From positions 310,001-374,000 of the forward strand of contig NZ_JAERRB010000004.1 in NCBI RefSeq assembly GCF_016735595.1: DNA of 64,000 bases. The letters are read 5' to 3'. Of the stretch, positions 51,308 to 61,400 are shown piece after piece. The stretch is from Chryseolinea lacunae (lineage in GTDB: Bacteria; Bacteroidota; Bacteroidia; Cytophagales; Cyclobacteriaceae). The first letter of the stretch is position 1. Each line of letters begins with the position of its first letter. Both the position numbers and the translations under genes were made by a program. The notes beneath the pieces were generated by a model. The model did no database searches and had not been told where the DNA came from. It saw only the letters and a program-made list of their open reading frames with translations.

Positions 51308-54073
51308 ATGAGAAAAAATCTAATCTATGTGCTTTTGCTTGGCACGTTGTCTACCATGAGCCTGGCCCAGAGCCGGCAAGTTTCAGGAATCATAACCGAT
51401 CAAACATCGGGCGCGCCCATTGCCGGTGTTAATATTCTGGCGAAAGGAAGCGCGACGGGAACAGCGTCCGACCCGGATGGAAAATTTGTGCTGCAGGTTC
51501 CCACATCCTCCACCGTGCTGGTGGTTTCTTCGGTTGGCTATTTTACCCGAGAGGTACCCATCGGCACGCAAGGCGAATTGACAATCACCCTCGAACCCTC
51601 CACCAGCCAGCTCGACGAAATTGTTGTGTCGGTGGGTCGAGGATCGCAACGCACCTTCACCGACACGCCATTGCCAGTTGACAACCTCACGGTGAAAGAT
51701 CTGGCTAGCACGGGTCAGTTCACGTTCGACAAGGCGCTGCAATATCGCGTGCCGTCGTTCAGCACCGTGAACACACCGGTGAACGATGCCACCACGCTGC
51801 TCGATCCATACGAAATCAGAAACCTTGGGCCGAGTCGCACGCTTATCCTGATTAACGGCAAACGCAAAAATCTCAGTTCGCTGCTCTATGTGCAATTTGC
51901 TCCCGGACGCGGCGAAACGGGTGCCGACCTTTCCAGCATTCCGACCGATGCCATCAAGCGCGTAGAGATTTTGCGCGACGGTGCCTCGGCACAATATGGG
52001 TCGGATGCGATCGCCGGCGTGATGAACGTGATTCTGAAAGATAAATATGAATACACCACGATCAATGTGACGTCGGGCGTGACGAGCAAAGGCGATGGCG
52101 GCTCCTATGGTTTGTCGCTAAACAGCGGAAAGAATTTTGCGCGTGGCGGGTTCATCAACTATACCGTTGGCTTCAACCAGGCAAACACTGCCGTGCGCTC
52201 GGGCACGATTGATCTGCCAACGGAAATAGCCACCTTTGGCGATGCCTCTCAAAGTGCGACGTCACCAGTAAACCTTCCCATCACCAACTACTTGAAGGCC
52301 TACCCTACGGCAAACAACATCAACGGCACCGGAGAAACATCGGCCGCCAAATTTCTGATCAACCTCGGCATTCCCATCAGCGAGACGGGTCAGTTTTATA
52401 GCAACGCCGCCTTTGTGACCAAGAAGGTGAGAAGCAATGCGAACTACCGAACACCCTATTGGAAAAAAGACTATGGCCTGCTGCACACCGTGAACCCCAA
52501 CGGTGTTGACTACACGGGCAGCACAGACCCTGCAGACATTGCTTTGTATAAAGGCTACATCGGCTATCAGCCAACCTTTGAAGGCGACCTGAGCGACTAC
52601 AACGCCACGCTTGGTGTGAAAGACGAACGCGAAGGATGGGTCTATGATGTGAGTTTCACGGCGGGTGGCAATCAGCAATTGTATACGGTGAGCAACACGG
52701 TTAATCATTCGTTGCAAAGCGCGAGCCCCACGTCGTTCAAGCCGGGCGGCTACAAGTTCGGCCATGTGGTGGGCAACGTGGACGTCAGCAAAACATTCAA
52801 CACCATCACGCTTGCTTTTGGCGCGGAGACGCGCAAGGAAACCTACATCATCATCGCGGGCGATGAAGCTTCCTATGCGGGCGAAGGTGCCAATTCGTTT
52901 CCCGGCATTCGCGCGGAAAACGCTACCACCAACAGTCGCTTTAACCTGGGTGGCTATGCAAACCTGAGCTGGGACATCATTCCCCAATGGCTTGTGGAAG
53001 GCACGGTGCGCGGCGAACGCTATAGCGACTTCGGCAATGCGTTTGTGTGGAAAGGCTCCACACGCTATAAACTTGCCGACGACAAAATTATTTTTCGTAC
53101 GTCGGTGTCAACGGGATTCAGGGCGCCAACGCTGCACCAGATCTATGCGCAGTCCACACAAGCCTCGTCGGCCAATGGAACCATTGTGTTGTCGGGTCTA
53201 TTCAACAACCGGAGCAAGGAAGCGTTTGCGTTGGGCATACCGTTGCTGAAGCCGGAGAAGTCGGTTAATTATACGGTAGGTGTTGGGTTGAATCTCACCG
53301 ATAACCTGAGCATCACGCTGGATGCCTATGAGATTGACATTCGCGACAGAATTGTGTACAGCTCTTCCATAACGTCAAACGACCCCGGCACGGCGCTGGG
53401 CGAGATTCTTGCGAACGGTGGTTTGTCGAGTGTTCAGTTTTTCATCAACGGCATCAAGACAAAAACGCAGGGGGTAGATTTTGTGGCCAACTATAAAAAC
53501 ATCGCCGTCGGTGCGGGCAAGCTGGGCATCAACGTCGCTGGTAACTACAACCTGGCCAACAAAATCATCGGCAACCCGAACGATCCCGCCGCCATTCGCC
53601 AGGCCGGCGCAACGATTCTGAACACACAAGTGAAATCGCTGCTCACCGAAGGACGACCAAAGTATAAAATGATTTTGGGTGGCGACTATGCCGCGAACAA
53701 CTGGAGTGTCGCGCTGAACAATACGCTGTTTGGGCCTACCGCCTTTCAGGACCTTGACAACGGCGGCGCCGTGATGCAAAACATCAAACAGAAATTTTCG
53801 CCTGCGGTAGTCACAGATCTCAACGTGGGCTACAACATCACGAAGAACATCATAGCTTCGTTCACGGTAAACAATCTTTTCAACGTGTTGCCAAAATGGA
53901 AACTGGAGGCGCTCAATGCTCAGGGGCAGACGGTGCTCAACGATGCCAGCTCGCGGAATCTGCTGGAGGGTTATCTCACATTTAGCGGCCGCTATAGAAT
54001 ATTGGGCTATAACGGTTCGCAGTTCAGCCAGCTGGGCACCACGTTCATGGGGCAGCTAACCTTTAAGTTGTGA
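51308..54073 (+). CDS. TonB-dependent receptor
   Basis: 921 residues from ATG 51308 with signal peptide MRKNLIYVLLLGTLSTMSLA. A carboxypeptidase-regulatory-like domain (SGIITDQTSGAPIAGVNI, SDPDGKFVLQVPTSSTVLV) precedes the plug (LDEIVVSVGRGSQRTF, IPTDAIKRVEILRDGASAQY, GSDAIAGVMNVILKD) and a 22-strand type barrel that ends in GQLTFKL. It lacks SusC-specific features and has no SusD partner, so it is closer to the siderophore or oligosaccharide receptor group. A partner role with the fucosidase upstream is an inference from position. Confidence 0.9.
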   Translation: MRKNLIYVLLLGTLSTMSLAQSRQVSGIITDQTSGAPIAGVNILAKGSATGTASDPDGKFVLQVPTSSTVLVVSSVGYFTREVPIGTQGELTITLEPSTSQLDEIVVSVGRGSQRTFTDTPLPVDNLTVKDLASTGQFTFDKALQYRVPSFSTVNTPVNDATTLLDPYEIRNLGPSRTLILINGKRKNLSSLLYVQFAPGRGETGADLSSIPTDAIKRVEILRDGASAQYGSDAIAGVMNVILKDKYEYTTINVTSGVTSKGDGGSYGLSLNSGKNFARGGFINYTVGFNQANTAVRSGTIDLPTEIATFGDASQSATSPVNLPITNYLKAYPTANNINGTGETSAAKFLINLGIPISETGQFYSNAAFVTKKVRSNANYRTPYWKKDYGLLHTVNPNGVDYTGSTDPADIALYKGYIGYQPTFEGDLSDYNATLGVKDEREGWVYDVSFTAGGNQQLYTVSNTVNHSLQSASPTSFKPGGYKFGHVVGNVDVSKTFNTITLAFGAETRKETYIIIAGDEASYAGEGANSFPGIRAENATTNSRFNLGGYANLSWDIIPQWLVEGTVRGERYSDFGNAFVWKGSTRYKLADDKIIFRTSVSTGFRAPTLHQIYAQSTQASSANGTIVLSGLFNNRSKEAFALGIPLLKPEKSVNYTVGVGLNLTDNLSITLDAYEIDIRDRIVYSSSITSNDPGTALGEILANGGLSSVQFFINGIKTKTQGVDFVANYKNIAVGAGKLGINVAGNYNLANKIIGNPNDPAAIRQAGATILNTQVKSLLTEGRPKYKMILGGDYAANNWSVALNNTLFGPTAFQDLDNGGAVMQNIKQKFSPAVVTDLNVGYNITKNIIASFTVNNLFNVLPKWKLEALNAQGQTVLNDASSRNLLEGYLTFSGRYRILGYNGSQFSQLGTTFMGQLTFKL

Positions 54074-54102
54074 TCCGATGAGGATGTATTGAAGCACGTG
54101 CA

Positions 54103-54156
54103 TTGCGCCTTTGTGGTCGTCGGATTTTCCTTTGACTACAGAGGCGCAATTTTTTG
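54103..54156 (+). terminator. terminator after the TonB receptor
   Basis: Stem ATTGCGCC(T) with (A)GGCGCAAT, extended by inner pairing (GTGGTC with GACTAC), followed by TTTTTTG. It begins 30 nt after the receptor stop. Confidence 0.8.
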
Positions 54157-54210
54157 TAGGATGAATGCCTGGTCAGCACATGACCAGAAATCCAATGGAG
54201 ATTTCGTTGG

Positions 54211-54657
54211 TTACCACATCCCCATCAGCCACCGATCCACCGAAAATTTTCCACTTCCTGCTGCCAGCAGTGCAACGCAGAGGCCGATCACCAGCAGGTG
54301 ATATTCATAGCCTTCGCCTTGTTGATTCTGAAACCAGTTCATAAAAAAGCCATGCTTGTAGTTGGTGGTGACGATCGCGCCCGCCATGATGGCTACGAAC
54401 AATAACGCCCACATGCGACTGGCAAATCCGGCAATCAGCGCGAGGGCGCCAAAAAATTCTATCACAATCACCAGGAACGAAATGAGCGCGGGCAGTTTCA
54501 GGGTTTCGGTAAAGAAGGTCATGGTGCCCGGGTAGCCATAGCCACCAAACATGCCGAATAGTTTTTGCGCGCCGTGTGGCAGCATAATAAAGCCCAGGGT
54601 AAAGCGAAGCGCTGGTCCGATCCAATCGTTTTGCGTGTTGAAGAGCAGTTGTTTCAT
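54211..54657 (-). CDS. DoxX-family membrane protein
   Basis: 148 residues with four hydrophobic segments. Family features are GPALRFTLGFIMLPHGAQKL, GMTFF-like loop (PGTMTFFTETLKLPA), and FLVIVIEFFGALALIAGFAS, then RMWALLFVAIMAGAIVTTN. DoxX proteins are small membrane proteins linked in some bacteria to oxidative-stress handling. It is 58 nt downstream of a Crp/Fnr gene transcribed in the same direction, which may control it. Confidence 0.88.
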   Translation of the reverse strand: MKQLLFNTQNDWIGPALRFTLGFIMLPHGAQKLFGMFGGYGYPGTMTFFTETLKLPALISFLVIVIEFFGALALIAGFASRMWALLFVAIMAGAIVTTNYKHGFFMNWFQNQQGEGYEYHLLVIGLCVALLAAGSGKFSVDRWLMGMW

Positions 54658-54714
54658 GTTGTTTGTTTTTCAGGCAAAACAACAGCGGCGGGCAGGCAAA
54701 AAAAATAAAGTAGT

Positions 54715-55305
54715 TTAAGAAATGGCGGGCTTCATGCGTCGCTTGCGCAACATGCTGAGAAATTCTGGAGTGATGCCCAGGTAGGAGGCGATCTCTTTTT
54801 GCGGAATGCGCAGTTCCAGGCCCGGATATTTTTCGGTGAAGCGATTGTATTTTTCTTCGGCCGATAAATATAAATTTTGCGTGAGGCGATGCTGCAACAA
54901 GATGTAGGCGTTCTGAAATTGCAGGCGCGAAAATTTTTCAAACTGGGGAACGCGTTCGTATAACACGTCGTGGTTGGTTTTGCTGAGCTGAAGCGTTTCG
55001 GTGTCTTCCAGGGCCTGGATGGTGTAGAACGCCGGAGTTTGCTGGGCAAAGCTTTCAAGATCCATCGTCCACCAGTTTTCCACGGCGAACTTCACGATGT
55101 GTTCCACTCCCGCAGCGTCGGTATAGAAAATTTTCACACAGCCCTTCACCACAAACGTCTCGCACAGACAAACATCGCCGGAGTGGAGCAAGAACGATTT
55201 CTTTTTAAATACGCGCGCGTCCAGCAACGAGGTGAACAGATCAGCTTCCTCTTGGGAAAGCGGAATGTGCTGCCTGACGTTTTGAAGGATGTGATCGAAA
55301 TTCAT
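54715..55305 (-). CDS. Crp/Fnr-family transcriptional regulator
   Basis: 196 residues from ATG 55305 (MNFDHILQNV); an earlier in-frame start exists but adds only ten residues without signature. The sensor half contains SFLLHSGDVCLCETFVVKGC and AVENWWTMDLESFAQQTPAF. The C-terminal winged helix is shorter than in Crp (LRIPQKEIASYLGITPEFLS), ending right after the recognition helix. This compact form is common in Bacteroidota. The DoxX gene downstream is a plausible target. Confidence 0.88.
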   Translation of the reverse strand: MNFDHILQNVRQHIPLSQEEADLFTSLLDARVFKKKSFLLHSGDVCLCETFVVKGCVKIFYTDAAGVEHIVKFAVENWWTMDLESFAQQTPAFYTIQALEDTETLQLSKTNHDVLYERVPQFEKFSRLQFQNAYILLQHRLTQNLYLSAEEKYNRFTEKYPGLELRIPQKEIASYLGITPEFLSMLRKRRMKPAIS

Positions 55306-55453
55306 AGTGATGCACGGGTGTCGCGACCTTAACACCGTTCAGCGTTTCCGGCGACATGTTCAACTACGAAGCTACTATTTTTGTTCGATAACCTTTTTGC
55401 GTGACCAAGGGGATTTTGATCCCGGGCAGTTCTGATGCAACGATTTTGATTCG

Positions 55454-55879
55454 CTAAGGAATGCGTTTGTAAAGTACGGACGATCTTTGAGGATCGGCAC
55501 TATCGCTCCCCAGGCCGATGGTGTTGTCGTCGATGAACTGTACTTTAAAGTCCTGGGAGGTAGATAGTCCGTATAACGAAAACAGGTCGCGGGCAATTTT
55601 CTTTTCGGTGAGCTTAAAATCAAAATTGGAAGAACGGGTGATGGCAGATACCCACACGTCGCCGCTGTCGGCAAACATCTTTATGAATTTGTTGTCGTTG
55701 AGGTGTATGATTTTTCCAACAAAGTCGCCGTCCTTTTTTTCGATCTTGATCTGAATGCCTTCAAACATGCTGCGGCCATTCAACTCCCATGTGCCAACAA
55801 ATTTCTCGTCAGAAACTTCTTTCGAGCAGCCCGAGGCGATGCAGAGGATGAGTATAAAGAGTATGGCATTCCACTTCAT
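55454..55879 (-). CDS. small lipoprotein
   Basis: 141 residues from ATG 55879. The signal peptide MKWNAILFILILCIASGC ends in a classical lipobox (ASGC). The mature part begins SKEVSDEKFVGTWELNGRSM and alternates beta strands (QIKIEKKDGDFVGKIIHL, DFKVQFIDDNTIGLGS). The pattern resembles small lipocalin- or META-like envelope lipoproteins, but I cannot name a family. A candidate promoter is marked upstream. Confidence 0.75.
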   Translation of the reverse strand: MKWNAILFILILCIASGCSKEVSDEKFVGTWELNGRSMFEGIQIKIEKKDGDFVGKIIHLNDNKFIKMFADSGDVWVSAITRSSNFDFKLTEKKIARDLFSLYGLSTSQDFKVQFIDDNTIGLGSDSADPQRSSVLYKRIP

Positions 55880-55907
55880 GCTGGATGTGTTGGCGTGTTT
55901 GTTTTTT

Positions 55908-55939
55908 CGAAGATATGTTTGCACAGCGACTTAAACAAG
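55908..55939 (-). promoter_or_regulatory. possible promoter for the lipoprotein gene
   Basis: On the minus strand CTTG (55939-55936), 20 nt, then TATCTTCG (55915-55908), one mismatch from TAnnTTTG. It lies between the M16 gene and the lipoprotein start. Confidence 0.35.
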
Positions 55940-55966
55940 CTGACGGAAGGCAACCGCGCCGACGCA

Positions 55967-57229
55967 TCAGCCCACCGCCACTTCAATAAAGCTATCTTCT
56001 CTGAAATAGGTAGCTGCCGTTTTCAGAAGATCTTCTGCGGTGATGGCATCCACGCGATGGATCATGTTCTGGTAGTGACGATCCGACAGATTGTAGAGCA
56101 GAATGTTTTTGATCTTGTCGGCGTGTGCAAAAGAGGTTGTGATCTCCGACTGCAGGCTGCCGATAAAATGATTGCGGGCTGTTTCCAGTTCTTCGGCGTC
56201 TACGGCTTCGGTGCGGAGGCGTTTCAGTTCTTTGCCGATCTCGTCGAATGTGAGGGTCAGGTTCTCGCGATTCACGTCTGCGCCCACCATCAGGTAGCTG
56301 TCGTGACGCAACGCATGAAGGCTCGACGAGATACCATACGACAGGCCTTTGTCTTCACGAATGTTTTTCATGAGACGCGATCCAAAATAGCCGCCCAGAA
56401 TATGATTGAGGAACACCGTGTCCGCATAGTCGGGGTGGGTGCGCGTGATAAACTTCTTGCCCATGCGAATGGTGGCCTGCACACTGCCTTCTTTTTCAAC
56501 CACCTGTCTGAAGGATTGGGCTGGACTATAGTTGCCGGTTTTGTTCTTCTCCAGTGTGTTCACTCCAAACGGTGCAAACACATCGGCAATCAGTTGTTGA
56601 TGCGCGGGGGTTACTTTGCCCGACACAATGAGCGTGCACGACGTGAAGAAGCGTTGAAAATGGTCAACAAGATGCTCCTGTGTCAACGCCGTCACTTCGG
56701 CGTCGTCGAGTTCCTTGCCATAGGGATGCGCGTCACCAAACACATTTTTGCGAATCAAGGTTGATGCCTGAAAGCTGGTTTTCTCGCGATTCACTTTCAG
56801 GTTTTGCAGATAGATGGCTTTGATCTGCTCCAGTTCTTTTTCGGGGAATATTGACGCCGTGAGCAACTCCATGACGAGGCGCAGGCCGGCTTCCAGATTT
56901 TTGTTGATGGAATATAGGGCCACCGAAACTATGTCAAGCGCAGCGTTCACTTCCAGGTGTGCGCCAAGACTGTCAAAGCGCTGGGCGATTTCGAAACTGC
57001 CTTTGGTTTTTGTTCCCTTCGAAAGAAGCTGTGATGCGAAATAAGAAGCGCCCCACACTTTCTCGACCCAACGGCCGGCGGGAAAGATGAGCTCCACTTT
57101 GCTCACGTCCTGGCTGCCGCCCAGCACAAACCAGGCTTCGGCTCCGCCACTCAGTACAATTTTTTCAGGATGAAGTAATTCGAATTCAGTGCTCCGGTTA
57201 AAGGGAGGTGCGAGGGTCCGGTCCAGCAT
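55967..57229 (-). CDS. M16-family protein lacking the zinc-binding motif
   Basis: A 420-residue single-chain M16B fold. The position of the usual HxxEH motif reads GASYFASQLLSKGT (residues 60-73): Tyr63, Ser66 and Gln67 replace the two His ligands and the catalytic Glu. The C-terminal half keeps the typical GGYFGSRLMKNIREDKGLSY, so it resembles the non-catalytic partner of M16B pairs. No catalytic M16 gene is adjacent. It starts six bases after the porV stop, at the end of the porU-porV transcript. No signal peptide is visible. A chaperone or scaffold role is inferred, not shown. Confidence 0.88.
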   Translation of the reverse strand: MLDRTLAPPFNRSTEFELLHPEKIVLSGGAEAWFVLGGSQDVSKVELIFPAGRWVEKVWGASYFASQLLSKGTKTKGSFEIAQRFDSLGAHLEVNAALDIVSVALYSINKNLEAGLRLVMELLTASIFPEKELEQIKAIYLQNLKVNREKTSFQASTLIRKNVFGDAHPYGKELDDAEVTALTQEHLVDHFQRFFTSCTLIVSGKVTPAHQQLIADVFAPFGVNTLEKNKTGNYSPAQSFRQVVEKEGSVQATIRMGKKFITRTHPDYADTVFLNHILGGYFGSRLMKNIREDKGLSYGISSSLHALRHDSYLMVGADVNRENLTLTFDEIGKELKRLRTEAVDAEELETARNHFIGSLQSEITTSFAHADKIKNILLYNLSDRHYQNMIHRVDAITAEDLLKTAATYFREDSFIEVAVG

Positions 57230-57235
57230 CAGCGA

Positions 57236-58405
57236 TTAATCAGTAACGGTTTCATCTTTGTCGGTCGCCGTTTCTTTGATGTGGAAGAACAACGTGAAGC
57301 GCAGCGTTTCGGCCAGCGGGCTTTCGCGTTTGTTCACGGGCACGAGGTAGGCCACGTCTACGCCAAATTTGTTTTTGCGGAATCCGAGACCGATCGTCAT
57401 ATACTTCCGGTTGCCTTTGTTTTTGGCTTCGTTGAAATAGCCAAGGCGCCCGGCAAAGATGTCGTTATACCAATACTCGATGCCCACCGAAGTCATGATC
57501 TCCTGGATCTCTTCTTTGAAGCCACCGGGAGCATCGCCAAACGATCCGAACATGCCGTTGATAATGCCCACAGAGTCGCGTCCCGAGTTCGGGGAAGGCA
57601 CCATGAGCTTGCTGAAATCGAGGATGAATGAGAAGGAGTTATACGGATCGGTGTCGATCGTGTAGGCCGTGCCCAGACGAAGCGTGGTGGGCAGAAAGTT
57701 TTTGTTTGCGTTGTCGGTATACGACAGTTTCGCGCCGATGTTGGTGATGGTGGCGCCGAGCGACAAGGTTGAATTCTTGGAGCTTCTGAGCGGCGTGGTG
57801 TAGTAGGCGCCGATGTCGGCAGCCACACTCTTACCCGCTTTTGCATCGATGCCGGTGAAGGCGCCGGTCAGGTTAGAGTAGATATAGCGGCCGGTGATGC
57901 CCATGCTGAATTTTTCAGACAGCATGCGCGAATAGGTGGCATCGAACGCAAACTCGCGGGGATTAAAATCGCCCAGCGGGTTGTTGTTGCCATCGCGGAA
58001 GCTGATGTCGCCCAGGTTAAAATATTTGATGGAAGCCGAAATGGCTTGCTCGCGTGTGATCTTGTAGAAACCCGACAGGTAAGAGATAGACATGTCGTTC
58101 ACGATCTTGCCAAGCCAGGGTGTGTAGGAAATGGTTCCACCGTATTTTTTATCGATGAACACGAGTTTGCCGGCATTCCAGTAGGAGGAGTTGGCATCGG
58201 GTGAGGTGGCTACGCCGGCGTCGCCCAGAGCGGCAGCCCGGGCGTCGGGAGAGATCGCCAGGAACGGAACAGCCGTGGTGATGGCGTTTTGTGCGCCAAG
58301 GAGGTCACCGGGAGTTACGGTTTGTGAAAAGGTAGTGTGAGCTTCAATCGTCAACCCAAAGGCCAACAGAAGGATTACGCGATACTGCATTAAGTTTTTT
58401 TTCAA
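57236..58405 (-). CDS. porV: T9SS outer-membrane protein PorV
   Basis: 389 residues with a signal peptide near the N-terminus; MKKNLMQYRVILLLAFGLTI uses ATG 58405. The FadL-like barrel shows PFLAISPDARAAALGDAGVA and the DANSSYWNAGKL segment typical of PorV/LptO. PorV is the shuttle that receives T9SS cargo from the translocon and hands it to the PorU sortase. It lies 14 nt after porU. The pairing is conserved in T9SS organisms. Confidence 0.93.
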   Translation of the reverse strand: MKKNLMQYRVILLLAFGLTIEAHTTFSQTVTPGDLLGAQNAITTAVPFLAISPDARAAALGDAGVATSPDANSSYWNAGKLVFIDKKYGGTISYTPWLGKIVNDMSISYLSGFYKITREQAISASIKYFNLGDISFRDGNNNPLGDFNPREFAFDATYSRMLSEKFSMGITGRYIYSNLTGAFTGIDAKAGKSVAADIGAYYTTPLRSSKNSTLSLGATITNIGAKLSYTDNANKNFLPTTLRLGTAYTIDTDPYNSFSFILDFSKLMVPSPNSGRDSVGIINGMFGSFGDAPGGFKEEIQEIMTSVGIEYWYNDIFAGRLGYFNEAKNKGNRKYMTIGLGFRKNKFGVDVAYLVPVNKRESPLAETLRFTLFFHIKETATDKDETVTD

Positions 58406-58419
58406 AGGTCCAAAGATAA

Positions 58420-61400
58420 TTAATTCACCACAATAAGTTTTGTAACACGCTCACTTTTAGAGCCATTGGTTACTGAACGAACAGTCAAACGGGCTAAGTA
58501 TACCCCCGCAACAAGTTTTTTCCCTTCGTCATTCGGACCGTTTATTTCGAGCAAATTCACCTCATAGGGGCTGGTTGGTATCGAAAACGAGTAGGCCGAT
58601 ATCTTTTCCCCGGCAAGATTGTAAATATACAGTTGTGCTTCCAAATCATCACCCGACCGGTTGTGGGTAAAAAACAGACGGCTTTCGTGCTGGAATGGGT
58701 TGGGCGCATTGCCCAGCGACTCGATCACCAGCAGTTTTCCATCGGTCACTATGAAGGTAATGGTAGATTGGGCCGGATTGTTATGCGTATCCCAAACTTT
58801 CACCGTAATGCTGTGCCGCCCCGGCGCCAAGTTGTTCAACGGAAAATTGATCCATCCCCGCGAATAATCGTCGGTGTCGGCCTGATAATAGTCGTTGAGC
58901 ACAAAGGTTTGTGCATCGTTGTCAAGCACGCCGATCATGGTGTTGCCAATGCCGTAGCTCGAGGTATTGAGTCCGCTGGCGTCGTGCAGACGCGCAACAA
59001 GTGAAGTGGAAGGCAGCACCATGCCACCGTTCATGAAGGTGGTGTCGCCCATGAAAAGCGCGATGTCGGGTGCCGTGTTGTCGGGAACAACCCCTTTTTC
59101 GCTCGCGCCCACAGGCACAGCCATGGCACTGGCGGCATCCTGCTGCAGGCTTGTGTCGGCCGCATAAAAACTAAGCTTGCCCGCACCCACTTCGTAGGCA
59201 ATGTTTTTTGGCACCACAAACTGGATGCGAAACGCACCGGCCTTCACACTGGCTTTGCCGCGAAACAGCACATTGCTCCATTGCTTGAAACTGACGGCCG
59301 GATTGTTTTTGCCAATGGTAACTGCGGTGGCCGGTTTGTCGAATACGGTGGCCTCTAAGGTTCCATTAAAATTGGTCATCACTCCCTCGCCATTTTCCAC
59401 GTGGCCGATCAGCGTCACGTTCGACAAAGCTTTCAGGGTGTCGGTGCCCGAAGCGGTTTCCAGGGATTCGATCACAATATTATTTTGAGGAATGGCCAGT
59501 GTCATGCCCGGGTCGCCGATCAACGAAAAGTTACGGTTGTTCACGCCGACGGTGCTTCCGTTTTTGGTTCTTCTGAACACTTCGCCAAGCGAAAGGAGTC
59601 GCTGGTTTTCGCGCTTGAACAGGTTCGCATAAAAAACCTGGTTCAGTTCAAAGTTTGTGCTGGAACTTACCGGACGCGAGGTGGTGACCAGGCCGATGGA
59701 GCCGCCGTTGGGCCGCAACACGCTGATCTCGGCACTGGAAATATCGGCGGGGTCGTCCTGGCGGCCAAACTCACATGTGGCTGTGACCAGAAAAGGGTAG
59801 TGCTTGTTTTCGAGGGTGATGATGTCCAGGTCGGTGAGCACCTTTTCGTCGGTCCACAATTTTTCGCTGCCGTGACCGGTATAGTTGATGATGAGGGCAC
59901 CGCGGTCAAATTGTTTCATAATGGCGTCGTTCACTTCCGGTATAGCCTCCCCGTTGGGTTTCACGGTTTTGGTGTAGGTACCCAGAAAAACCCGCTTCGT
60001 GTCAAATTCTGCCTCGTTTGTTTCGATGCCGTCGGCAAGGCTGCGCGCCTGCTTCTGATGTTCGCCAGAGAATCCGTCGCTGATGCTGCCGTCGTCGGCC
60101 ACGAACAAAATGCTTTTGCGCCAGGCACCAAAGTTTTTCTTGTCGGTGTCGTAGGCGATAATCTTGTCTACCAGGGTGTGCGCTTCGTCCAGTGTTTTGG
60201 CGGGCAAGCGGCCAACACCGATATCGAGTGTTTCGGCATGCGCGGGCCATTCGCTCCATCCGCCTTCACCGGGTTCGAGCAAGGCATAGAAGTCGTCGGA
60301 CGAGTAGGTCTCTAAGGGTGAAAGTGAATTTCGCGATTCATAGGCAGGCACAAAGTTGGTGTTGTTTGTCTGCCGGTCTTTGTAGTCGTAGGAACCTCTT
60401 CCAAAAAACAAGGCGCTCTTCAGACGCGACGATCCGGTCTCGTATTTGTAACGCAAAAAATCGCGGATGGCGCTCACGTCGGTTCGGCCCGACGAAAATT
60501 CGTTATACACTTCTTCGGTCGTCACCACCTGCACAGCCCAGCCGTTGTGCTGCTGCCGGTGAGCGGCCAGGCGTTGCGCTTCGCCCAGAAAACTTGGATG
60601 GCTCACAATGATGTAGTCGACACTTCCCGGTTTAATGTTCTGATTGGCCACAGCGCCCACCAGCGCGGGCGCGGGCACATTGCTGTTAAAGATCACATAC
60701 GACTTCAGTGTTTCGCTGGAGGTCGAAAACACAGCCCCGTTTTGCTGAATGCTCACGGTTTGTTGTTGCACGTGTTGAGGGTCGGTGATGTTCCACACGC
60801 GGTGTGTGTTGGTGCCTCCGGCGAGGCGATACTGCGATGTGGATTGGTCCAGGCTTGTAGGCGCTACAAAAAATGTCTGGTCGTCATAAGCCCCCGGTTT
60901 GCGTGAAAACTGGAAGAGAAAAAAATCCAGGAAGCCTACCGAGCGTCCTGTTCCTTTGGTGTACTGAAACGTGATTTCCTGGGTAGTGCTTCCACTGGCG
61001 CTCACGGCCAGGGTGTCGGAGCGTTCGGTGCCTTTGATGGCATACGGCGAGTTGACAATGTAGGCCAGGGGTTGCTCGCCGACCGTTGTGTTGTTGACCA
61101 GCACTTTGAACGAGGAACCTTTAGGGTCGTAGCATTGCGCCATCACCTTTGACACCAGTTTGGCGGGCGTATTTTCGAGGATGCCGGGAAGGTTGAATTT
61201 GAAAACGTATTGTGCGGTCAGATCAAAACGTTCGCCATACCACTGGCGGCCCGACTGCAATTCGTTGTAGTCGTCGAGTTCGTGATACACAAAATCTTCA
61301 ACCTGTTGCACCACCGGAAAATTGCCGGCCACATTCTCGCTGGCAACGATGCGCGCCGGAGTTTCACTGCTGCCTTTGGCATAGACGGTAATGAAGTAAT

